DNA of 64,000 nucleotides from Ophioderma brevispina. Lineage: Eukaryota > Echinodermata > Ophiuroidea > Amphilepidida > Ophiodermatidae. The stretch covers positions 1 through 64,000 of the forward strand of contig JAMKCH010019719.1 in NCBI GenBank assembly GCA_023653785.1, read 5' to 3'. Positions 35,576 to 47,280 of the stretch are shown in pieces (positions within the stretch are counted from its first letter, which is position 1; every line of letters starts with the position of its first letter). The position numbers were made by a program, and so were the translations under genes. The notes under the pieces are model-generated. The model ran no database searches. It was given only the letters and a program-made list of their open reading frames with translations, and was not told where the DNA came from.

Positions 35576-36017
35576 TATTAGGACACAAGGAAGTTTTGGA
35601 GCTAGAAAGAATAATAAGAAAAATAATGTCGACATCCTGGAGACTGGAGACAAGACGATCACCAACGACCAAGCTATGGATGAGACCTTTGCAAACCAGT
35701 TGAACTCTATTTTTACCTGTGAAGATCAAACTTTTCCTGACCTTCCAAACAGGCCTTTTCGGGACATGCCTGAGATTGATATTACCATCGAAGGAGTTGA
35801 GAAAGGACATCGCCGGATAGGAATGAAGGACGCCCTCTATAGTTTTCATGAGAACGGATGAACTTGAAAAGTTTTGCATAATAAAGCGACATGCTCAAAG
35901 TTTACCTTTTGCTGGTTTTCAAAAAATCCACTTTACATAAATTCCCCAAAAGTCGGTTTTATGTAAAGTTATAATACAGGCTTCAATGGGTAATTAAATT
36001 TTCCATATTTGAAGCCT
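35576..36017. repeat. left flank of element A, copy 3 (before C)
   Basis: The cleanest of three copies (others 12215-12680 and 17895-18314). It follows segment B directly at GATTATTAGGACACAAGG. Homopolymer expansions seen in A1 are absent. Confidence 0.85.
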
Positions 36018-36113
36018 TTCCACCCCAAGAACCACAATGCCGCGTTGCAAGGATGTGCGCTATATTATTTAGAAACATATATGTGCGTGGCGTTCTGGTT
36101 CTTGGGGTGGAAA
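36018..36113. repeat. fused inverted tips of element A
   Basis: CCACCCCAAGAACCACAATG at 36020 faces TTCTGGTTCTTGGGGTGG ending at 36110. About 45 bases of the left end and 35 of the right end are joined, with the 4.5-7.5 kb interior missing. This is a near-perfect palindrome and marks an A-less copy of the locus. Confidence 0.7.
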
Positions 36114-36907
36114 GACCTCATTTTTGTTTTCTGGGGGGCCGGAACACTAAATGGAATTGCCAAAAACAACAACGAATTTTTTACATACAAACCATACCAT
36201 ATCACTCTATAGAGAGGCATGCTAATCTACCAAGGGCTCTGTTCAGTAGCCTTGGATGAGCACATTTTAACAACAGCTGACTATGCACGTCCTGGGTATC
36301 ATAAATCATACTAAAAATACAGGGGATGTATTTGTTCAATACAATGGTGAATGAAAGCTATTGAACTGCGCCATGGGAGTGATATAGCTCATAGTGTAGT
36401 TAACTTGCTCATGATATAAATAGCGCGCGGTAATTGGCCATTGTGTTGTATTGCAGAGTCTGCTTGGTGTGAAGACGGTTATATAATCCAAATCTTAGCA
36501 GCATACGCTAATAGGTATTTGGGTATTGTTATAAAGGGCTGCCTCATGTAGCCTCTTTGTAGCTTATGAAGGACAAAAAGGTCTATCTATAGGCGTCACT
36601 TACAAGTTCCATAACAGAGGGCAGCTATGCAACATCTTCCTGTTTCTTCATATAAGTAATAAATGGTCATTGGAATGGAGGCATGCTCTAGGCTTTGCTT
36701 TTTCCAGAGAGAATGCCCCTGAAGTTTCTCAGATTTTTCTAATTTTTTCTTGATACAAGTGTATTTTGGGGATAAAAAACACCTTGCGTACATGATAAAG
36801 TAGTTGTCAAACACCAACTCAAGATTGATGGTGAAATATAACTATTATGATTATAGAGGGCCTCCTTCTCTCCTTATCCGGCGATGTCCTTGCTTACACT
36901 AACAACT

Positions 36908-37000
36908 GATAAAGCTGGCGGTTCAGATGGCATTCCGAACGCAGCCCTCGAGACACTAGCACACGAATTAGCACGAACCCTTCAGTTCAACTTCTCCTGA
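36908..37000 (+). pseudogene. possible reverse transcriptase finger fragment (C)
   Basis: See 26715-26820. This copy reads DKAGGSDG, then after one slip IPNAALETLAHELARTLQF. Similarity stops after about 30 residues. Confidence 0.35.
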
Positions 37001-37619
37001 AGTCTTCAAGAACACCAACTTAGACCACTTTAACAACGACGACAACCTACTCCTAGACGAGAAGGCAACGACAAATATACTCCCTCCGTCCCAAATGCTT
37101 AGCTGTCCCTTCTTGTAACTTCCAATTATATTCCTTGGTGGATGATTTTTGGAAGTATTGTCTACAACGTACAAGGTAAAAGTAACGAGGTATTTTTCAG
37201 GTTGTATTCATTTTCAATCGTATAAATGCTTGTGCTGGTCGCTTTGAGTGGAAGACGCAGATCTGAAACAATTTGGTATAAGAGGTTGCATCAGCAAACA
37301 ATATAAAAGTAAAGGTATTGATTTTATAACTTCTAATCACAGGAAATTCGTGTATAAGTTACACGATGAGTGTGAGGAGTGTGAATCCATAATATTCCAG
37401 ATTTTTGTTATGCAATACGCGATTGTTAAGGAATTATACCGTGCATGCGATCAGGATTTTTCTGTTGTGGCAGCCTTTCTCACCTTGAGTCACCATCGAG
37501 GCTCTCTCCTCGCTTAAATGCAGCCGTAACTCTCGTAACCGTGGCGTTGCCAAAGAAGGGCATTTCCCCCAAAGTTGACAGCATGCCTTCACCATATTAA
37601 CCCTTTCAACTGCAGTTAT

Positions 37620-38240
37620 TTCGTGACGGCACGGCATCCTCCCAGTACCATCCTCCCAGTTCACTAAAAGCGGGGCCGACGTCTCTGCAAAGCACGTCAG
37701 GGCAGGCCAGTAGTCTGTCCCCTACACCTGGACATGGAGGTCTCCAAAGAAGAAGGTCTGACATAATCTGGCCCCCGATTCGAAAGTAATGCCCAGCGAA
37801 CTCCGCCTCCCCTGTGCAACAATCGCAAAAAACAAACAAACAAACGTATTATCATTGTAGGTCCTGTGCAGTCCTTAACAATGCACAACAAAGCGATACG
37901 CCTTCCACACAGGCCATATGAAGAAGGCAATCGCAGTTGCTCCACAGCTGTGCTACTCGCTGCGCGGACAGGATGAGAACTTGTCCATTGAGAACCATGT
38001 TGTACTCTGTCTTCATTGTACCCAACATCAGTCCCACCTCAGCAACCAACTCCCCTAATGCATCGAGTAGATCTTGGGCAGACGACACCAGGTTTGCAGC
38101 TAATGCAACATCAGCGTATAGTAGTCCAGATCGGCCAAGTGCCCCTGTTTATGTCCATGTTTATGTCGAATAATGTGTCCTCGGCAGTAAATACATTTGA
38201 ACAATATGTCTCGGTTTCGCCTCGCCATTTTACTTGCTTC
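37620..38240 (-). pseudogene. unrecognised minus-strand frame, C copy
   Basis: Cleaner counterpart of 27430-28060. The minus strand begins MARRNRDILF near 38215, has CIYCRG and a histidine/lysine-rich stretch, then a helical leucine-rich segment ending LLRTAQDLQ (stop near 37852). An overlapping frame carries GGWYWEDAVPSRNNCS near 37620. Two paired cysteines are too few to call a zinc finger. No family recognised. Confidence 0.3.
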
Positions 38241-38292
38241 GGACACATTATCCTTCCACAAATATGAACTCCTTACCCTTAACTAAATTATA

Positions 38293-38455
38293 TCATTGCA
38301 ACTTCTTTGAAAGTGTTAGTTGTGATCTATAGGGAGATGTGGATTAAAAACATTCATAATATTGTCACGCGAAGTGCAAATTAGAGAGCGTGATGTGGCA
38401 TATTTACGTGTATTTCGATGGAGCGTTTATTTAGTCGTGTGCGCCCCTAAAAGAA
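38293..38455 (+). repeat. dispersed repeat (C copy)
   Basis: Relative of 3835-3995 and 28110-28275. Confidence 0.6.
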
Positions 38456-38639
38456 AATTGTCCCGATCTTCTGAGATGAGGCGATACCGAGTATGTATCA
38501 ACATTAACCAGTGTCTACATTTTGAAATGCAAAGCTATAAAGCTTCTTTTATGATCATCAATAATAAATTTTTGAACATTGCACTGTCGGTTTGCATATA
38601 TAGAGTTGCTTCATAGTTAAAAAGCGAGTGCGAAAAGTA

Positions 38640-39520
38640 GCCTTGGTTGAAGAATAAAAATACCTATCAAGAAACTACAATTGTTAATTGAAAGGAATCC
38701 AATCGGATAATTTTACTCAGTGGTATCTAAGAGAAATCGGACCCACCAATCTTTTAAAACTGGCAGCAAGTGGGCGATTGCCCTAAGGGCGGCTCTAGTC
38801 CTGGCTATAATCAGGGTTGGTAAAATCACACGTTCAAAATATTACTTTGAATCTGGCATTGATCGTCGTCCTATGGACGAGTGTATACCGTGACGTTGGA
38901 TCTAGCACCGTCATCGGACAAAGTAAATACCTCAAGAGCAGAAATAAACCCGACTTGAGTTTCGTGTTTCCAGATTCATGTGAATGATATTGGACGAATA
39001 TGTCATAAAAATAGACCCTTGGGCAGATGATTTCATATACTGTAGGACATTACCCGACATCCAATAACAGGAATATCCATAAGATATTTGCGACTTTGGG
39101 AGAGGCCCTGAATTCTGATTCACAGCAAAAGTCCTATGGGGGACATGCTATCCAAGGGTCGGCGTGACTAATCGATGTTGTCGAATGAAAGCGCTCGGTT
39201 TCTAATCTGATACGAAAAGATTACCAATATGCTGCAGCTTATGATTGGGGTTGATCATGGCATACTAAACACGACACAAATAATAAGCCCCTCAAACAAA
39301 TGCTCCTAAAATTCTTATGTAGTATGGTCAAAGTCATGACTAGTTTTCTATGGTTGATAGGTAACTGATTCGGTACTTCACAGATGACTGAGCACAGATT
39401 AAAGACCAAAAAAGACACTTTAGAAATTCACAATCGTGATATTTTTACTTCAGTTGATGACAAAACAGTTACAAGTTGAGTACTGTTCAATAATGTGCGT
39501 ATCAAACACACTCGTTAGTG
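38640..39520. other. no gene recognised (C)
   Basis: Collinear with 28500-29360. Confidence 0.4.
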
Positions 39521-39539
39521 AACTCTTCACATTAACTTT

Positions 39540-39946
39540 TCATGCATGGCACTTGTTCAGATCGTCGGCAATTTGAATACTGACCAGTCGTGGAAATTCT
39601 TTGTCCACTTGTTGTACCATATACTGCTGCCTTTGGAAATTACTTTGTCTTCTTGGACGACAAGGAACGTCCGTCCACACATACGAAAGGTGGTAAACGC
39701 ATTCTTGTCTCTTGAGGGCATCCAAAGAATGGTATGGCCTGAAAATTCGCCAGACCTCAGTTCCCCAGCCCTCGAGTTTCTGTGGGATCAGCTTAAGTGT
39801 TCTGCGTATGCCTATGTCAATGCAGAGATTGAACTGGATGCCTTATGAATGGGTTACTACCCCTCAGCAGCGTGGGACTCATCAATACCATGTGTAACCG
39901 ATGTCAAGAGGACATTGACAAGCGTGGGCGATACACACATTATTGA
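39540..39946 (+). pseudogene. Tc1-type transposase, C-terminal half (C)
   Basis: The frames show, in order, IVGNLNTDQ, a DD pair in a FLDD-like context (near 39655), RPH-like residues, VVNAFLSLEGIQRMVWPENS, then PDL, EFLWDQL and a tail ending RCQEDIDKRGRYTHY with a stop at 39946. This is the layout of the catalytic DDE domain of Tc1/mariner transposases: second aspartate in DD-N-x-R-P-H, third acidic residue in the E-x-L/x-W-D context. The N-terminal DNA-binding half is missing. At least three frame changes prevent function as written, some probably from sequencing. The nearby TA-flanked MITE (41035-41394) has mariner-like ends, but nothing links the two directly. Confidence 0.75.
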
Positions 39947-40020
39947 ATAGTACTCATCTTTTAATTTAACCGTTGGTCAATCAACTGAAGTAATGATATC
40001 ACCTCTGCCCCAAGCGGTTG

Positions 40021-40033
40021 CGGGGGGGGGGGG
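40021..40033. repeat. G homopolymer run (C)
   Basis: A G run, longer in B (29863-29876). Confidence 0.85.
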
Positions 40034-40310
40034 TGCTGTTATTAGTATTTATAGGGAATTCCAAGCTAACACAAATAGCGGGGATTTTGCATCGAACACA
40101 TTCTGAAAAAAATAGCAATGAAGAGCTCACGCCGACATGTTGTACTCTTCAAGGAGCTGAGGTTTCAGTCAGTTCCAACTACAATGTCAAATACAAAATT
40201 CTTGGTTTTATATATCCCAACAAGTAAACTTTGGCTGTTTCTATAAAGTAGGAGTTACAAGCATTTTAAGAGTTAGCGATTAGAGTGTAGTGTTTAGGGG
40301 CGCACAATTA

Positions 40311-40580
40311 CAGGGTGAGTAAAAAAAAAACTTGACCCGGATTGTGTCCGCCATTTTGAGTTTTTAAATAATGTATATATACCGTGTGTGATATCATCGG
40401 AAAGCCCGGTTTTCACCCTATCCACGGATTCCCATTTGAATGCACGGCGCCTGATTAAGCAAATGTGATTCCGTGGACAGTGCAGAAAACCGACTGCTTC
40501 ATTCAAACGACTGTAACTCGGTCTATACCTAACCGATGTGAATGATCTTTGCAGCAAATTAAAGATAATGAACTAAGCTT
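40311..40580. mobile_element. mariner-like MITE, right end missing
   Basis: Starts CAGGGTGAGTAAAAAAAAAA like the intact copy at 41035 but stops at GAACTAAGCTTT, where the T run begins. Confidence 0.75.
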
Positions 40581-40602
40581 TTTTTTTTTTTTTTTTTTTT
40601 TT
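40579..40602. repeat. T homopolymer run
   Basis: Twenty-four T in a row at the junction of the truncated MITE and the hairpin element. It may be the complement of a retroposon A tail. Confidence 0.9.
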
Positions 40603-40624
40603 GAGCCCATAAATAATACTGCAA

Positions 40625-40780
40625 ACCCTTTATTTCTATTCTATTACCGAAAACAGCCTGATATAATGAGAAAATGCATTCGCGACCCATTATTGCAGAA
40701 TAATGGGCCGTAAACTGACCAATCAGAGTGCAGCATTTTCAATAATGGGCAGCAGAGGTAATAGAATAGTATTTATAGGG
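40625..40780. mobile_element. hairpin MITE between duplicated copies
   Basis: CTTTATTTCTATTCTATTACC near 40630 faces GGTAATAGAATAGTATTTA near 40757. Inner words CCCATTATTGCAGAATAATGGG and CAATAATGGG are also self-complementary. About 150 bases in all, non-coding. Confidence 0.65.
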
Positions 40781-41034
40781 AATTCCAAGCTAACACAAAT
40801 AGCGGGGATTTTGCATCGAACACATTCTGAAAAAAATAGCAATGAAGAGCTCACGCCGACATGTTGTACTCTTCAAGGAGCTGATGTTTCAGTCAGTTCC
40901 AACTACAATGTCAAATACAAAATTCTTGGTTTTATATATCCCAACAAGTAAACTTTGGCTGTTTCTATAAAGTAGGAGTTACAAGCATTTTAAGAGTTAG
41001 AGATTAGAGTGTAGTGTTTAGGGGCGCACTATTA

Positions 41035-41394
41035 CAGGGTGAGTAAAAAAAAAACTTGACCCGGATTGTGTCCGCCATTTTGAGTTTTTAAATAATGTAT
41101 ATATACCGTTTGTGATATCATCGGAAAGCCCGGTTTTCACCCTATCCACGGATTCCCATTTGAATGCACGGCGCCTGACTAAGCAAATGTGATTCTGTGG
41201 GACAGTGCAGAAAACCGACTGCTTCATTCAAACGACTGTAACTCGGTCTATACCTAACCGATGTGAATGATCTTTGCAGCAAATTAAAGATAATGAACTA
41301 AGCTTTCAGATGATATCACATATGTTAGATATATGTTACTTGGAAATTCAAAATGGCGGACACAATCATGTCAAGTTCTTTTTGACTCACCCTG
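41035..41394. mobile_element. mariner-like MITE, intact ends (C)
   Basis: Starts CAGGGTGAGTAAAAAAAAAA and ends TTTTTGACTCACCCTG with TA at both sides, 360 bp. The inner inverted words GTGTCCGCCATTTTGAG and TTCAAAATGGCGGACAC extend the terminal repeats to about 45 bases. Interior matches the 878-bp copy at 6677-7554 in its right half. Confidence 0.85.
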
Positions 41395-41399
41395 TAGAT

Positions 41400-43390
41400 A
41401 TACTTTTTATTGGAATTATTGGAAAAAGAAAATGAGAGGGGAAAATTGGAATCCTGATGAGTACAAACAAAACAAACCCCCCTACCTAAGTCTTAAAAAG
41501 ATGTCATTTTTACCATTCCATACCCCTTATATCTAATGGTACGTTTCCTTTAAATGTATCTACGCCGATAGATCCTCTTTGAAACTCTTCTTGATTTCTT
41601 TTTCAACCATGGGTACTTGGATCAATGCACTCATTTCACTGCGTAAGCACTTCTATCCTGTCGACAAAAGAGGGCTTACTGGTTTTAGATCAGAACGCGA
41701 ACTACGCACCCATGAAATGGCTAAATTGTTTTCCTTAGTGGTTAATGGGTTACTTACGCTTAGCCGCGAAAACAGCCGGTTCTGGCCTGTTAGCGTATGA
41801 TAATATCAATATTAATAACTAGATACCGGTCACACTGATTTCAGCCATATGAGAGTTTATTTCTACCTATCACATGGCACGACAAGAGCAATGTAATATC
41901 GTTTATATAAAGCACGTGCCTGCCAATATTTGCAACAGAAACACTGTATCACTCGGTCACTTGATTGTTCCTTTTCATTTCTGTCAAATTTGACCATTCT
42001 TAGTTGTACTACTGCTTACTATGGTTTGGTAGATCTATTCCTTTCGAAATCCATTTTGGTTCCTTCAAAAATTGTATCGATGTTGGAGTTAAATACTGTT
42101 TGAGAGAAAATGAGTTTTAGACTTTGCGGCAATAGCGGAAATGACTGCTACCTCTCTGTTTTTCCAGGCAGCGGCAGATCGCTTTCTTTGGGAGAGACTG
42201 CTCCCAGAAATGAAAATATCTTTTATTAACTACCCATTAGAGTTTGATTGCAGAACTCAAGAATTTCCCCTCCCTTCCTGAAAAAGCCGTGCTTCCATGT
42301 GAAAGCCGGAATGATTTCAGGCAGGTGTTTTGACTACTGAAAGTTTTGATACTGTTTTGGGAGCTCGTCATAGTAAGTTCGCTGTAACTATTGGTATTAA
42401 CTAATCAGATATCGTGACGTTACTAAAAGAGAATTGGGGATTAATTACAGGCCGAATAGTCCAGTACTTCCAATGAAGTCCCTGAAGTGGATTATACCCG
42501 GTTTCAAAACGTTTTTTCAGGTTTGCACCGTTAATCTTGAATTATGGTGATTGACATAATAATGGCAAAGTCCTCTTAAGAGTTTGCTATGCTTCACGGT
42601 GCCCCTTGATATACGTCTTAAGCCCTTGTGCAAGATCGTTGGTTCTGGTCTTGGAGATATTGTTTGTCAAATGTATCTTCAATATCTGCTTTATACTGCT
42701 TCAACTCTGGTATTAGAACCTCTAGTTGGGCGGATATATGTGTTTCATCAGAGATTTTCCTCAATGGTTTCCTAGCGCACGATAAGGTTGCACTTTTGAA
42801 ATGAGATGAGCATTCTTCATTGTAAACTTAGTGCCCTCTCTCGGGTAAGCGTAGTGTTAAAAGGTCATATTAGCCTGGTATTCATTTGATGAGCTAGTGA
42901 GGAGAACCCTTTATAATCAGACTATGCATCATCGCAAAATGTAACATCCATATTTTTTTCTCCAGTCGGCCTGTTTTATGGGTCTTTCTTTGGACTTGCC
43001 CTGTAGCTTATGTGTCATTTGCATGTCAAATTCTGTGGATCAGACCTACACTTTGAAAAGAAGGAATAAAGTCCTGCAATTTTGATGCGTCGGCCATTTC
43101 CTCCTTACTAGAACATAATCAGAATGTTTCGTGTCTCGAGGGATATCGGTGTGTCGAGCTGCCCCCAGGGCAGCAATCATACTTATTATGTTGTTTAGAA
43201 GTCCTGCCAGAGTGTTTACCGTTCTTGTTACTTGCTTTATGGTATTGAGAGTGGCCTTTTTCGGACCAGTTGGCACTGAGTCGCATCCAACGGTAGCAGA
43301 GTACGGTAGAGTAACGGTGGCCGAGTAAAAGCTGGCAACATCGGGTTATTTGAATCTTCGCTTGCAGGCTTGTAGCAACAGAAGATTATT
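41400..43390. other. no gene recognised (C)
   Basis: Collinear with 31430-34620 of B minus the B-specific insertions. Only short frames. Confidence 0.4.
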
Positions 43391-43392
43391 AT

Positions 43393-43821
43393 TTATGGAT
43401 TGCCGGTTACTGTCATGACTACGACCCCTGCGCTCACAGCACTGATCTTAAGAATGCTGAGAAAAGCTTTCATTGTTTCTTTGAGACAAAAAAAGTCCAA
43501 CACCTCAATGGTAGAAAGTGACAAAAGTGTGAAAAGCGTGTGGATGCCAATCTCCTCTTGCAGTAGATCTTCAGGATGAATGATTCTATGCTTTTGCAAA
43601 GCAATCATGCCTATTTTAAAATACAGAGTATGGTAAACAAGTTCTTCCTTCCTAGCTTGGAAACGAATGGTTCTACAGTAAAAGTGTTGATCTTGTTTGG
43701 TGTCTTTCGACGAATCACCCTTGTTAATACGAAGTTGATCTTCCCACCATTTGTGGTTTACCAGTTTAAAAATGTTGATATGCATTTTGTATTTCAAAAG
43801 CCTATGAAGACTGCACTCCAA
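43393..43821 (-). other. open frame of 142 codons, unrecognised (C)
   Basis: See 34758-35285. The C-terminal half differs from B because of indels. No domain or start context. Confidence 0.2.
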
Positions 43822-44342
43822 TATTTTTTTGGTGATGACAAATAAGATTTATTCATTTTTTCTAATGCATACTTGTGTAAACTTATGACAATAAACATTA
43901 CTGAGGTGCCCTTATTTTCTTGCTGAGAAAGATTGTAAAAAAGAGACCAAATGTTTTTTTTTTTTTTGTTCAGCTGATTACAAATTGCTAACAAAAGTCA
44001 AACTTATAAAAAATTTATATAATATCTGCTGTACAAATAGTGAAAAAAATTGCAATGTCAAATAATTCGCGTCGGAAATTATGGATTATGATTCTGATAG
44101 CAGTTATAAGAGTACTCATTATTCTAATGCAAACATGTGAAACTAACTGTGCAAACTGATTAAATTCAATAAAATTCCATATATTATCCCTGCCAACATA
44201 CCTTTTTATTTCATTAAGTGCTCTAGTTTGTTTTGTAGGCTCTTTTAAATGGTATTCCCACGTACATACAGGGTTCTGGTTTCACGTCAGCATCATATAT
44301 TGAAATTAATTCTTGATATTTGACTTTTTTTACCTGCCAGAT

Positions 44343-46190
44343 ATATTTTTCATTGTGAGATAGTTGTTGTCCTTATCGTTTCTGTAGAGAATCATGCTTG
44401 GAGTTTCTGTCGTGCAAGCCAGCGCGCGTTTTAAATAAATAATACTTTTAGGACGTATTTGGTCCATTCTTCAAAAAGTAAACCTTTTTGGCAAAAATGA
44501 AGTTAATGGTATTGCAAGTTTCTTTACGTATCACGTTAACTATCCTTCCAAGTTTCTTGCATGATATTTTTAAACAATATTTTAAACTCAAACACCCTCA
44601 TTTGCATAAATAACGTGTTTAAGAACTTTTTTGTGTGGTAAAACGTGAAGATTATACATACACAATGTTGCTTTAGTTTTATAATTGAATAGCTATCATT
44701 TTTTTTAAATATTGCCTCTGTATACGCATCTGTTGTGTGTGTACTCTTTTGAATTCAATCATTGATTTAACATGCAAAATTTAAATCCACGGAACCAGGT
44801 TAAAAATTCAGTTGGCTTTATTCAATTACGCATAATTTTAAAAACAGACCTACTTTGTAAATGAATACGACATTTGTTAGATGGAAATAAGATTGAGTTT
44901 TGCAAATATATACATTTAACTGCAATCCGTGTTTTCAAAGCAAAACTAGAGCTGCTGTCAAAATTAAGTTGCCATTTTTACGACACCTTATAATCAGCAC
45001 TGTTAGCTCAGGACTTCAAGTGCTCATCACAAAATACGTTGTTTTGAAGAGTTTTGTGTTTTATATATATATATAAGTGTGCATTACCCTGAAAACATTT
45101 ATGCGTATGGACTGCAGCGGAGTAGATTTGCTGATAAACCCAACATTTTTCAAAGGACTTTTGAGCCACAAGATAAGGAAGTTGCTTGTGTGCACAACAT
45201 TGATATTGTCAGCGTTATTAGTCCTGTTATTCTTCAAGCTTCTTCTGCCAGGGCCTTCTACTTGAAGCGGTCTCTGAACCTGGTTTGAGCAACTAACATT
45301 GCATCAGAAACTTGTTGCTGTAGCAAAAGCCTTCTCACCTTCACGAAACATTTAACAATAATCCAAACCCTAACAACTAAATCCAAAACATTAAATTAAT
45401 TGAGACAAGAAAGCTGACACGACATGTGTTTCACGCTTGTGCGTTCGTCAGACAACTGGTTGCTATTATTTGTTTGTTGTGGAGTTCATGGTACTTTCAA
45501 ATTAAATGCACAACATACACAGTAGTCTATGGCACAACTAGAAACTTTGGTATAACAATATCACACAAGCTAAATTGACCAAATGACCAAATTGTCAACA
45601 TATGTGAGCCAGAAAGCTTTTATGGATATGAAACACTAAATGCAAAGTAAATCGTGAAGCCTATCACAAAAATGCTGTATAGTCGGTACGGTCTATATTC
45701 GGAGTGATATTTGCTGTCAAAATTCCATTTAATTTGAGAAAACATACTAATGTACCATATCAATCAAAACAATACATCACGTTCTTTATAAAACCAATGA
45801 ATTTTTAGACATTTTAAAGCATTTTGTTCTCAGAATTCCACGCAAGAAAATAGTACGCCCAAGATTTTTTGCCTTATGGCAGCCTAGTTAGTCGTGTATA
45901 ACCTTAAGCTATTATGGCTATTCTCGCAATTACTCGTATCCCCATAGTTCGCTGTATCCTGCACCACTGGTGTCACTAATAACTTTCAAGCATCAACCCC
46001 TGCCGGATGGTATTACGTGATTTATATATAACGGTGTATTGATGTAACATTGTGTAGAAGATTTCATTTAAAAATGACCGACGCCCTATAACCCCATGAG
46101 CCATTTAGTATGTTTTATGAAATAATCATGTTATGTCTGCTTTTGGAATCACGGGGCCACTTCTGATTGAAAAGAGGTATCATCGGTGTC
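44343..46190. other. intergenic, no gene seen
   Basis: AT-rich single-copy-looking DNA with a short TA run at 45063-45076. Two overlapping 60-70 codon frames at 45077-45288 have no recognisable content. Confidence 0.45.
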
Positions 46191-46194
46191 CAAG

Positions 46195-46395
46195 CATTCA
46201 CACCCTAAACACGTATAGCTGGAATTTTTACCCCTAAACAAGAATCAGTAGTGCAGTTAGCTACCCTAAACGAGTACTTGTTAGAATGTTCACACCTAGT
46301 GTCAGTCGCGTATTGAGCGACCCTAATCAAGTAATTGTCTTCCCTGTACCCTAAGCAAATAATTGATGCAATAAGTACCCCTTAATAAGTAAAAA
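46195..46395. repeat. irregular CCCTAA-containing repeats
   Basis: Variants of ACCCTAAACAAGTA recur at about 46202, 46227, 46262, 46319, 46346 and 46376 with uneven spacing of about 25-57 bases. The core equals the C-rich telomere hexamer once per unit, but there is no hexamer array, so it is not telomeric. Confidence 0.5.
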
Positions 46396-47280
46396 ACCGG
46401 ACCATAACCTTGTAAATAATAATATTATAGTATTGGTCCAGGCAACAGATCAGGTGATCTTGTTTTTCAACGGTTTCAAGACCAGTTTGTCCTGCTGAAT
46501 CTGAATCCGATGGATGCCATATGAAAAACCTTGAGCATTTTCGAAAAACGCAAAAATCCCAAATGGTCACCAAAACACTAAAAACGCATCTGTTAATTGC
46601 TCAAAAGTTGCAATATTTTTGCCTGTCCAGTCAAAACACCCATCGATTAAAATACGATTCATTAACCGTCTAATTAAGATATTCATTATGGCCGCCGATA
46701 CAACAAACATCTGATATTTATCTACTTTTGACCGTAGAATGGTAACTTTGTATATATACGTATGCTTTAGCAATTAATATGTTGATCGCACCATTATGAA
46801 TAGCTTTCAATAATTTGATAATCAAATCACTAAACCATTCAATTGGCTACAAAATAGCAAAATTCATTACTTCATATAGCCAAGAGTATGGGTAATGCAT
46901 GCGTATATCACTATAACTCATTCAGAGCAGTTACCATATAATAACATAATGAAAGTGATTGATATCTGCAAGATTGCATCCTAGATGGGCGTTCAATATG
47001 GCAGCAAATGTCAGTCAGTAAAGGCCAGTAATTCATTCACGCTGTAGGCTTAATATATATTTTTGTGGTTTTTAGTTGGATCGTCACTTCGTAAAATCCC
47101 AGTAAGGCTATTTTAAGTGTCAATGAGTCCTTATTAATCAAATATCCCAATATGGATGCCAATGGACGCCTAAAACCTACCAAAACAAAAGAGACACATA
47201 TCTCTGGACTATTAGTGATCGGATTTTTCGCCGCTTAGTAAGAGCCATTTCCAGCCATATTGGATCCCCATCTTGAATGT
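46396..47280. mobile_element. foldback family, copy 2
   Basis: The left end (GTTTTTCAACGGTTTC near 46460, GAATCCGATGGATGCCA near 46503, AACGCAAAAATCCC near 46549) matches the outer end of the element at 9005-10385. The stretch 46930-47280 is the reverse complement of about 9600-9870. It leads without a break into the 475-bp tandem array. Confidence 0.6.

Larger units (their letters stand above)
40045..41303. repeat. tandem duplication of ~535 bp within C
   Basis: 40045-40578 recurs at 40768-41303 with only a handful of substitutions (for example GAGGTTTC versus GATGTTTC, AGAGATTAGAG versus AGCGATTAGAG). B has a single copy. The two copies are separated by a T run and a hairpin MITE. The first copy is cut in the middle of the mariner-like MITE. 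Confidence 0.85.
36111..44335. repeat. segment C (8.2 kb), duplicate of segment B
   Basis: Collinear with 25854-35575. The match ends near TACCTGCCAGAT (44331-44342). After this C runs into unrelated DNA, whereas B runs into the third left flank of A. Confidence 0.85.

Noticed and set aside
45077..45288. Small secreted or membrane peptide with leucine-rich stretch
   Set aside because: Two overlapping frames are equally open, with no homologue, no conserved copy and no supporting start or splice context.
46195..46395. Interstitial telomere array
   Set aside because: CCCTAA occurs once per irregular unit, not as consecutive hexamers.
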